Assembly (NCBI GenBank): GCA_024663395.1
Contig: JANFAH010000050.1
Coordinates: forward strand, 186,001-250,000
Reading direction: 5' to 3'
Length of the DNA stretch: 64,000 bases
DNA from: Pisolithus tinctorius
Taxonomy: Eukaryota > Basidiomycota > Agaricomycetes > Boletales > Pisolithaceae
Every line of letters starts with the position of its first letter. Within the stretch, counting starts at the first letter, position 1. This document shows, piece after piece, positions 43,588-52,901 of the stretch. Below the pieces are notes generated by a model. The model was not told the DNA's origin. It was given only the letters and a program-made list of their open reading frames with translations, and made no database searches. A program made the translations under genes and the position numbers.

Positions 43588-43974
43588 TGTAATGACTGGT
43601 AGACTTTTCACTTCCACATTTCCTACTTGCCTATATATATCCACCCTCTGGTTAGGGTTCCACATTAGGGATGCTTAGTCATCTCGGACTTTTCCTTTCA
43701 TGCTTACATGATACTTAGTAAGGCTGTGCCTCATTGCTAATGCATGTTCGCATTTGTCCAATAGCATAGTTCTCTCTCTTGTTTGTTTCTTTCTAGAACG
43801 TTCTCTTGTGGCAGTACGTACAAACAGTAAGGCAGTATATAAGTCCCATTGTTTGTTGTAGCCAGACTCTCTAATCTAGTTCATTTTGAGCTTGTCCCTC
43901 AATCAATGGGTTCCGCTCCCACTCTCTCTGGTTTGAAGTGTTAGCTGAGAAGACTCTTGTCTTTGATTGCTTCA
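43588..43974 (+). repeat. gypsy-3 3' LTR (387 bp)
   Basis: TGTAATGACTGG...GATTGCTTCA, the same length as the 5' LTR. The target duplication CTTCT follows at 43975-43979. Confidence 0.93.
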
Positions 43975-44715
43975 CTTCTTGCTTTTGTTCCCATTTATGT
44001 CCCTTTCCAGTTGAGTGTACCCCATGTAGAATTAGCCAATATTGCCTGTACAATGCATCATCATGTTGGGTATGTAAAGTATATATCAAAAGAATTGCAG
44101 TGTATGGTGTTGGCTAGTGAAGTTTGTCTGTGTTCACAACTTGACATCCAAAGTCATTCAGGTATCTGCCCTTGGGATACCCAGTCGTATTGTCCACAAA
44201 AAGAAATGATGGGCAGCTCTCTGTACTACTTTCAATAGTTAACAAAAAGTGCCAAGCAGGAGTGTTGGTGCCCACCTAATGCCCAAGTCCACTTTGAGGT
44301 CTTGAACCCACATGCAAAACTGATTTATAAATTTATAAACACAGGTATATGGTTGGGGCTCAACTGTTGATTCATCAAGCACAAACACCATATGGTCCCA
44401 GACTCACTTGAGGGGAAGAGTAAGACATATTACTCCCCAAGGGGCCCAAGACTTCTTGCATTGATGATTTCATGTGAGGTGAAGCAGCCATTCAATCCCA
44501 GAGGATGAATAAGGACAGGGACACATGAATTACTTGCTCTAATCCAAACACCTATGACATCCCATGTGGCCATGACTGACAACCAGCCCTATGCAATAAA
44601 ATCAATGAAATAGAAGGGATGTACTGTTCCAACTTGCTAAATAGTGTAGTTGCTGTTGAGTGCAAGACTGCCAGCATCAGTCAGCTATCATGAACCTACA
44701 GTGTGAGGTGTCCCC
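43975..44715 (+). repeat. CpG-stripped copy of the deaminase 3' flank
   Basis: Collinear with 57965-58706, starting CTTCTTGCTTTTGTTCCC. Where the other copy has CG this one nearly always has TG or CA. Together with 26430-26563 it forms the target into which gypsy-3 inserted. Non-coding. Confidence 0.9.
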
Positions 44716-45949
44716 ACCTAAGATTGAGTGTGGGTTGATCATACCCCAAATTCTTACTGTCTTTTTCAGGCAACTTGTCACTGTGGGAAAAACATGTCCA
44801 AAAACATGCTCCCACTTCAGTCACTGTTATCTTCTCAATGCTCACTTGGAATTCAACAGTGACAACCCCAATCAACTTGGACAGTTCAGGAGAACATGTT
44901 CCAGCCTGATCAAAGTCAAAAATCCAAGATTTTGAAATTTTGGGATTTAGTTCTGTGGTAAGTTTTCCTCTCTGTGCCCTGATCTGATGGTCAAACCAGC
45001 ATTGTAGCCATGACACAAGGTCAGCAAACCATTCCCAAGATGCAGTGGGCCATCATTAAGCTTGCCAAGTTTCTTGATCATGAATGAATTGGTATCTGTC
45101 TAAACCTTTCCACCTGCTCTGTCAAACAGATTCTTAATCACTTTCATCAGTATGGAACCATCCCCAACCCAGGGGAAAATGTCATCCAGAAGGAGAAATT
45201 TGGAAGGAGGCTCCTTAGTGATGTTGATGTCAAGGTATGTATTATTTCTGTGTATTAGTATGCCTTGAAATCTAACAGACTTATTATTACAGTTTCTTCT
45301 AGGTACCATGCAGAAAATCCCCAATCTTTACCTGGATGAGCTTCAAGAAATGATACAAGCATCCTGTGGTACTGAGGTCTCACATGCAATGGTGTGGAGA
45401 ACACTTTGTAGATATGGTTTCACAATGAAAAAGGTGAGTTGTGACTTCTAGGTCTTACCATCAATTCTTGTGGTGATGCTCACATTTTCTTAGGTCACAT
45501 GTGTTGCAGTAGAGTGCTCAGCACAAAAATCATCTTGAATATCTCACTTGCATAGGGGCATACACAGCAGAGCAACTTGTCTTTGTTGATGAGAGCTCTG
45601 TTGATCATCAAACAACATATCATGGCCATGCCTGGTCAATCAAAGGAACAAAGGTGCAATGCAAGGCATTTTTTGTATGTGGTTGACAGTAAGTAAATTG
45701 TCTTCTTTTTTTGATCATGCTGACAATAGTAAAGTTATTCAGTTCTCCCTGTGCTCTCCCTGCAACAAGGCATCCTACATTGTAGCATAGTTGAAGGCTT
45801 GTTCTGCATGGAGGGCTTCACAGAATTTCTGTATCAGGCATCTTCTTGACAACATGGAACCTTTTCCCACTCCCAATTCAGTCATTGTAATGGACAATTG
45901 CAGCATTCACAAGCACCCCAATATTCAAGTGCTCATTGAAGCAAGGTAA

Positions 45950-47778
45950 TGTCTATTATCATTTGATTTTTTGGTGCACTGTGATTCAAAGTGTGGAAAG
46001 GTGGTATGAACCAACCAAAACCAACACCAAAGACAACAAAAAGGTGAGTGGTGGTTTACCTTTGTGGAACCTGGAGGGCAGAAAAAATCTATAGGGGGGG
46101 ATTTCACTGGCAGGTGCTCTTGCACAAGTTGTTGATGAGTCATGCAAGAGCAGATGAATGAGATGGGGGATGCTGGATAGAGTGAAGGTATTCAGCTGAA
46201 AGGACTCCTAGCACAAGTTGTCAACAAGTTTGCAGGAGTGGAGGGATGACTAAGCATGTGTGCTGACTAAGCACAGATGAGACTTCAGATAATGAATGGA
46301 GGTAGATAGACCCTTGATGGAGCCTCAACTACCCAGGTTATGAATGATGACAGATAGACTCTTCTGAATGAGCCTCAACTGTTGACAATGAGTTATGCCT
46401 GAGAAGCAGTGAACTGACTGACTTGATTTGTGAGTGACTTGATTGACATGGGTTGTAGCTAAGTACATGCAGGTTTTTATACTGTGGGGGGAGCACAGTC
46501 TATGACAAACAAGGCACAAATGCTTGGTAAGTAATGAGTAAGGACTGTAAGCAATGAGTAATCATGATGAGTAAGCAAGCAAGGAGGAATGGTAAGTATT
46601 GAAAATGAACAAGTTGAGGACAGTCAAAATATCACAGTATGAGTCAAAGAATATCAGAAACTGAGTAAGTGCACTGACATCACATTGAGGGGTGGCAATG
46701 CATGTCAGATCTCAGTGGAGACATCACTACATCCAAAGGTGGAATGACAGATGGACAGTGTTTCCAGAATTGAAGGGCATGAGTCAAATGTCAAAGGGCT
46801 AGGGTGTTGGGGGCCTGTGGGGCAATGGGAGCATAGGCAATCATGTCTCCCACCCATTCATCCTCTCAGCAAAGTTAACAAAATGCTTCATGCATGGGGC
46901 TCTGATGGAGGAGGAGAAGGGGGGACATCTTCTGCTGGATCTTGCAGTAAGAAGGCAAGATGCACATCATACTTGCCATGGATGCAATCAGGGAGGGCAG
47001 AGAACAGCAGATTATGCTTCAGCTGTCACAATGTGGGGAGAGTGATGGACAAGATTGGAATAAAGATGGTGCAGGGAGCAGGGAGGAAGGATCCATATGC
47101 TTCATCAAGTGGGGACACCAAAACAACCACATAAGACCTTTCTAACTGTGTGACAGACCTGAGGCAACCAAAGAACATCCTTCTGGAAGTCATACTGACA
47201 AGGAGAACATGCTGACCAAGCTGCATGGGATGAGATGGGGCTGACAATGACAGGATGAACCAGGAGGCTTCAGGACAGAAGCTGGCAGATATACACAGCC
47301 ACTGTCTCTGGCAAAGGAGACAAGTGAGATGATCAACAAAGAGGCAGCCATTTCTGATGGACTCAGTGAAATGAGTGTCTGATGGATGGAGTGCTGTAGA
47401 AATGCATAGGGTGTGAGGATCCTTTCCAAAACTGGAAGGCAGGATGGTGTGGCTGAGCACTTTAAGCAAGTGTGAGAATGGAGTTGATATCTTTGGAAAT
47501 GGTGGAGATATGATGAAAACCAGAATGCCATACATGGGTGTTAAAAACCTTTGATGTGCACTTAACTTGCTTCCTCTTTTCTCTTTAGCACTGACAACTT
47601 GTTCTTGTGTGAAGGATGACTGCTCATGTCCAGCAGTCTTTCTACACATGAGGGCTTTAGTCTTCACCTGCATGGCATGGCATGGTGTGCAACTCATTGA
47701 CAACTTATGCAGAGTCAGCTGTAACCATGTCCACAACACCCTTGGTGTGCAACAGAACTGATGGCTAGAGCCTATGTA
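45950..47778. other. insertion within the transposase gene; content mostly unknown
   Basis: Separates the second and third catalytic parts of the transposase; the outer joins look like intron ends (AAG|GTAATG ... TATGTAG|GG). Its last 220 bp are an inverted copy of 50990-51220. The rest has no recognised coding content. Confidence 0.5.
47538..47760 (-). repeat. inverted-repeat arm (partner 50990-51220)
   Basis: Reverse complement aligns with 50990-51220. Both, in coding sense, read TQEQVV-AKEK and share CATACATGGGTG at one end. These may be two copies of one repeat gene fragment rather than the ends of one transposon. Confidence 0.6.
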
Positions 47779-48128
47779 GGGGGATGCAATGTGAGTTCTT
47801 ACCACTGTATTCACTAGACCTAAATCCAATTGAGTTTGCATTCTCTGCTATGAAGTACCACCTTCATTGTAATGGAGAGTATGCACAACTGGCCATGATG
47901 CAGCTGACAGAACAGGAAATCTATATCACACTGCTTGATGCACTCTATAAAATCACTCCTGAGGACTCATATGGTTGGTTCATGCACTGTGGATATGTAT
48001 GATAGTATTCTTTGGCTGTGACCATCCTCACCAATATACACAACCTTTTCTTCATGAAATCCTTTTGATATGAGTAACATGAAATTTTTTATGTCACTAC
48101 CCATTCACTGATGTCTGACTTCCTTTGA

Positions 48129-50800
48129 TAGCTGACCATTCATGAGGCTGTGCATGACCTCATAAAACATGAGGCAGCAATGTGTAGCAAACAACAAATT
48201 CTGGCAGGTTGTGGTGGTTGCATTGAACACCCCACAACACTGTCAGCTCCCTATGGCATCCAGGAAATGCAACAAACCTCAAGCTGTTTGCTCAGACTTC
48301 TGATGCTTCACTTGTCCCTCCTGCTCCTGCTACTATGAAAGGTAAGATTTTGTCATATCCATGACTCTCGGACTCGGACTCAGCCCAGTCCGGACCCCTA
48401 GCCCCTAACTCCGGTCAAGTCCGGTCCTAGTCCAGCCTAGAAAACCCAATCCCGGCCCTAGATAACTCAACTCCGGCCTGCATAACTCAAGTCCGGTGTT
48501 TTACCCCTATCTCCGGTCCGTTTCGGCCTCTCGGCCTTGTGCTGCTCCACCCCGGTCCTCCCAGGTCTATGTCCGGGTCACCCGGACATAACTCCGGTCT
48601 GTTTCCCTTTGTTTATACTATATTTAGTCTCGCCCATTCATCTGACTTTGCTTACTGTACAAATCCTGTGTCTGACCCCGGTATGCTGGTCACCCGGACT
48701 TTAGCTATTAGTCTCTGCACAGCCTCTGTGGCTATCCTCACTCTTGCTAATCATCTTGCTAATAGCTTATTCACAAGTCCGGCTTCATGTTCTTTACTCC
48801 GGACCGGCCTCATGTATTTAACCCCTGTACATACTTCGTAGTACCCTCAGTCAGAATATCAACTTAGTATTACCCTTAATTCCGTACTACACCCCGAGAC
48901 TACTCTATAGCTAAGGCCGAGCCTTAAGCTATCCCCGGCCCCTGTCCTGGACCTCTCCCTGGCTTGCATAAGGGTACAGCACATAAGCTGAGACCAAGGG
49001 AGGTAGATCCAACCCCGGACCGGCTTCCCCTTGTGCGCACTCCAAGACCGGTCGGTTTCCCACGCTACCGGTCTTGTTCCCGCACTCCCGGCCTTAAGTC
49101 CGGTCCTCTGGACTTAGCCCCTGTCCTCCGGCCTCAACTCCGGTCCAACCGGACTTGGCCCCTGTCTCTCGGCCTTGACTTTGGCCACTCGGACTTAACC
49201 CCTGTCACCCGGTCTTGAAGCCTGGTCACCCGAGGGTAAACCCGTACTTCACAGATTTGACTTCTCATGCCAATTCATTGGTCATTCACTCTATTTTAGT
49301 GAACACTGGAGCATGTTTGGGCTGTTGTAAATGAAAGATATGCTGCATTTTTGCTCCCAATGCAACCATATGCAATAAATGTGTCAAGGGAAAATGTCCT
49401 GAGGAGTGCATTGTTCAAGAAAGCTGCACTCAGTCATGCAGCACCAGTACTCCACTGTCAAATGTTTCAAGTGAATCTAGTATGCATAAATGCCCTATAA
49501 CAACCACTACCTCTGGCAAGGACTCATTTCCCAACAAATGGCCACATTGCACTCCCTCAGAAGCCCCCATAGTGACTAGGGCATGCCATGCTCCCTCAGA
49601 AGACCCTGCAGCAACTAGGACAAATGTCATGCCCACAGGTGACCTCACCATGATCTCTGAGCTCAATGAACTAGATGGTGTTGACAGCAGCTTCCCTAGC
49701 AACTGAGACTTTGGGGAACTTGCTGGGGAGATAATGAGTGTCATGACTGGCCACAGTGGTGGTGCTGTAGAGTTCAAGGAAGAGCATGAGGAAGAGGAGA
49801 TGAGTGAAGACTTCAACTTCAACAGGATAATGGCAACTACAGATGAGGAACAGCAGTCAATCAGCGGTGAAACAGACAATGACATGCAAATGTCACAGAA
49901 GCAATTGTACCCAACCATACAGTGTTTGTCTGCTGAACAAGCACTGCCTGTCAAAACTGTAGGCAAGAGCAAGAACAAGAACAAGGGCAAGGGTGAGGCC
50001 ATACCAAAGCCAGCAAGTTCTGAGCAGTATGATCCAGACACATGTGGTGAGTTGCACTCAGAATATTCTACATGTATGTGCATACTGACATGTTTTGTAT
50101 TCACCAGTCTTCAAGATCCAGTGTGCTGTTCAGCAACTCCATGGATCAAAATCATCAAATATCCCCTTCCAGATATTGTCCACCATGAACTTCACATGAC
50201 TGTTGCAGAGAAATTAGGACAGTTTCCAGGACTTGTCAAACTGCAATATCAGTTGGATTGCAGGGTGAAGGACAGCATTCACTTCCTGACAATCAGATGA
50301 AGAACTTGAATTTTTCATAGAGACAATGAGATCACTGATCATCCCTCCACACCTTGCCAATGAAAAGATGTCAACTTGGCCAATGAAGCCAATCACTGTC
50401 TACCCTGATGATGTAGCCTCAGATGATGATTCAGTGGTTCCAACATCCACTGGAAATCATAGCAAAGCAGTATGTTGAATTGAATTACTGTAGCAATCAC
50501 TCATATTGTTCTCAGGGCATGAGAAGGTCAGGGTCTCAGGCTGCTTTGCCATCCAGACAGAAGCCTCCAAGCAGTGAAATAGGAGGTACAGATGTACAAC
50601 AGAAGCATGTTGAAGAGCTCCAAAAACAGTGGATGTGTGATGTGCATTCAAAAGGATCTCAGTCCCCTAGCTACTGCTACTCCCCTGCAGGGAGTACCAT
50701 CTGCCATGCTTTGAGTCATCAAAACATTGCATACTGGGCACTCCTGATCATAAGTAACCTGGTCTTTCATTGATATTCTTCCTGACAATCCACAATTTAG
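48129..50800 (+). pseudogene. unrecognised multi-exon gene in CpG-free DNA, with solo LTR in an intron
   Basis: Open pieces: about 48129-48338 (Cys-containing, CSKQQILAGCGGC); after the solo LTR a Cys-rich part (about 49310-49440, ICNKCVKGKCPEEC); 49482-49706 (Ser/Thr/Pro-rich); 49734-50040 (acidic, then KSKNKNKGKGE); and a last part to about 50770 with WMCDVHSKGSQSPSYCY and LSHQNIAYWALLI. Several stops interrupt the frames. The joins look like short introns (GTAAGATTT at 48342; an AG near 49300). I do not know the family. The order of parts suggests one gene rather than chance ORFs. Confidence 0.45.
48351..49253. repeat. solo LTR, copy 2 (903 bp), CpG-rich, in CpG-free DNA
   Basis: TGTCATATCC...ACTTCACA, flanked by GATTT on both sides (48346-48350 and 49254-49258). 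Close to copy 1 at 37242-38145 along its length. Dozens of CG, mostly as CCGG, in contrast to none in the surrounding kilobases. Confidence 0.93.
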
Positions 50801-50989
50801 ATGAAAGAAGAAGCAACTGTGGATATGAAACCCCCTGTTGTTGTTACTCAGGTTGTGAGGCAATGAATGCAAAACACAGGTGGTAGCTCCACTGTTGATC
50901 AAGCAGCAGCTGTGACACAGGGCCCCAGTCCAGTCACCATGGCCTGGGGGACACCTTTATCCTCCATTTGCCCATCGGATGCCACTTCA

Positions 50990-51220
50990 AATTCATACAA
51001 CTCCATCACCACTGTCACACACCAAAGGTGTTTGGTGACATGGACATGGATACAGCTGATTAATGGAGATGAATCCTATAGCCCTCATGCAAAGAACAAC
51101 AGCCAGGGACATTGGCAGTCACCAATCACACAAGAACAAGTTGTCAATGCCAAAGAGAAAGGAAGGAAGTGAGTTAAGTGCCAGTAAAAATTCTTAAGCA
51201 CCCATGTATGTATATGTTGT
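50990..51220 (+). repeat. inverted-repeat arm (partner 47538-47760)
   Basis: Contains an open stretch ending PITQEQVVNAKEKGRK at 51172. See the partner entry for the comparison. Confidence 0.6.
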
Positions 51221-51416
51221 GTTATCTTTACCCACACAGGCCCACCCATATGTTGTGATCACCCACTCACTGGCCTGCTCATTTGCTGCTGTCACTCTGG
51301 GCCCACAGGCCCATTCATGTGTTATGGTTATACTATTTTGATGGGCCTGCACCAGGCTCTACACAAGTACTGGTGTTTTGGTGCACAGGCTACCTATATG
51401 CTGTGACTAAGTGTGG

Positions 51417-51662
51417 CTACACTATGTGAACAGCAAGGATAAAGGCAATCTCTTTGAGGCTGAGAATGCAATGATGACCAATGGCATGGGAATAAGTGTT
51501 TGGGTTGTACATGACACTGTACCTGGTGTAGAGTCTAAGAGTTTTGTAAATGAGTGACTTCTTGATGCCTAGAATACTATAAATTTGCTTGATGCTATAG
51601 CCATTTTGGTGAAGGACAAGAATATGAGACTTGAGGTCGACAGATACCATGTGAGAGGGCAT
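51417..51662 (-). pseudogene. Tc1/mariner transposase N-terminal helix-turn-helix fragment
   Basis: An 81-codon ORF: VDLKSHILVLHQNGYSIKQI followed by a second helix pair (GIKKSLIYKTLRLYTRYSV). This is the DNA-binding N-terminus of a Tc1/mariner-type transposase. No catalytic domain is seen on the minus strand below 51417, so it is a fragment. Confidence 0.55.
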
Positions 51663-52901
51663 GTGGGTGAGGTTCAGTATGTTTGATTCTTAGTGTGCTA
51701 TGGTACACAGACAGTAGCTACCCACTAAGGTACTTCTGGGGTCCTATACCAACTATATCTGAACAGTCTGATTGTCAAACAGATTTTCCACATCATTTTG
51801 CAAACAGCTGTCAAGGTTGAGCAAGATGAAGAACCTATGACAGAGAACCAGGCCTCAATAGAAGGAAGTCTGAAGTGTCACTAAGGAAAAATGAACATCT
51901 TAAGTCCAAAAGGCTGATTATGTAAGCCTTGCATGATATAAGCAGAAAACAGTGAGTAACACAGGGGCACACTTCAATACAAACTTATAACAAGGGATCT
52001 GCAAGGCAGCAGATCAAACCCTGATTAGGTCACCCATCATCAGGACTGCCTTTGGCACCACCACCTCAGTTGGCTCTGCCTTCCTCTGATTGGCCAAGCC
52101 CCTATGTTGTTGGCCTGCATTGGCCACCCTTCAGTAGCAACCCCTATTTGTCAGCCATTGTAGGCCACCCACTGGCAACAACCCCTATACATTGGTCAAC
52201 CTTATTGGCATTCATTATGTATCAGCTGTCCCCCCTACAACCCTTTGACCTGCAGATAAGAACAAGGACAACCAGTCTTGACACAGGGCAACAAAAAGTT
52301 TTCTGTTGGTCAATAGTACTGGGATGGAGTGTGACACACATACAATATAGTCATGAGTTTCAGTTAGTGTCATGTTTGGCTGTGCTGGTGAGGATGAACA
52401 TTGGGCTTTAGGGAGGGAAGAGACTTCTGTACCACTGACCAACAGTAGTCTGTCAGACAACAATGGATCATCAACTGTGATGCCATTGGGATTATGAGGA
52501 ATGATGCATAGCAAATCAGATCACAGTAGTAGAAACAATTGAGCCTGAGGAACAACACATAGTGCACATGCTCACTAGATGTTTTGACATGGACACAGAA
52601 AAAGAGAGGGATGGAGGGATGAGAGAATAATGGCTGGGGGCATGGTTACTGGTTAGGGGGATCCCCCTAGTGGATTATTATTCATGTGCTTGGCTGCAAA
52701 TTGTACTTCTTGCTGGGTGGCACATTATGAAGTGCACTTGAAAGATGATTGAGATAACATGTAGTACATATGTGATATTATGCAGATGATATGGGTGCAA
52801 TTAGCAGGCTAAAATGATGTTTGGAAGTATGGTAGATGAAATAATATGTGGCAGTACAGCAGTGGATATACCCAAGATCAAAATACCACTCAGGTCATTG
52901 T
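51663..52901. other. no recognised gene (1.2 kb, CpG-free)
   Basis: Short ORFs only, none recognised. Borders the 3' end of the NLR gene. Confidence 0.5.

Larger units (their letters stand above)
26564..43974 (+). mobile_element. Ty3/gypsy retrotransposon gypsy-3 with nested elements
   Basis: Both LTRs are 387 bp (26564-26950 and 43588-43974), and the element is flanked by the 5-bp duplication CTTCT (26559-26563 and 43975-43979). An undisturbed relative of the target at 57950-57975 has a single CTTCT, which proves the boundaries. Without the nested gypsy-2 (27507-38484) the element is about 6.4 kb, a normal length. It is transcribed on the plus strand; gag is at 38693 and pol ends near 43443. 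Frames are broken and the RT active site is altered. Confidence 0.95.
45060..48003 (+). pseudogene. Tc1/mariner-superfamily transposase, split by an insertion
   Basis: Pieces: an N-terminal helix-turn-helix end (about 45100-45235), LYLDELQEMI...WRTLCRYGFTMKK (45310-45432), LFVDESSVDHQTTYHGHAWS (about 45570-45640, first Asp), and VIVMDNCSIHKHPNIQ (about 45885-45925, second Asp). After an insertion of about 1.8 kb comes CEFLPLYSLDLNPIEFAFSA (about 47787-47850, third acidic residue) and the C-terminus to the stop near 48003. Introns probably lie at 45237-45298 and 45434-45494. Several stops fit CG loss. The order is that of a DDE Tc1/mariner transposase. Confidence 0.75.
44186..48350. other. CpG-depleted block, part 2
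   Basis: Reading line by line I find no CG at all in about 4.16 kb after the CG at 44184-44185. GC content is moderate, so many would be expected by chance. Confidence 0.88.

Noticed and set aside
47026..47841. 271-aa minus-strand ORF
   Set aside because: It spans the boundary between the insertion and the transposase and shows no domain. Lack of CpG removes many antisense stop contexts and makes long chance ORFs likelier.
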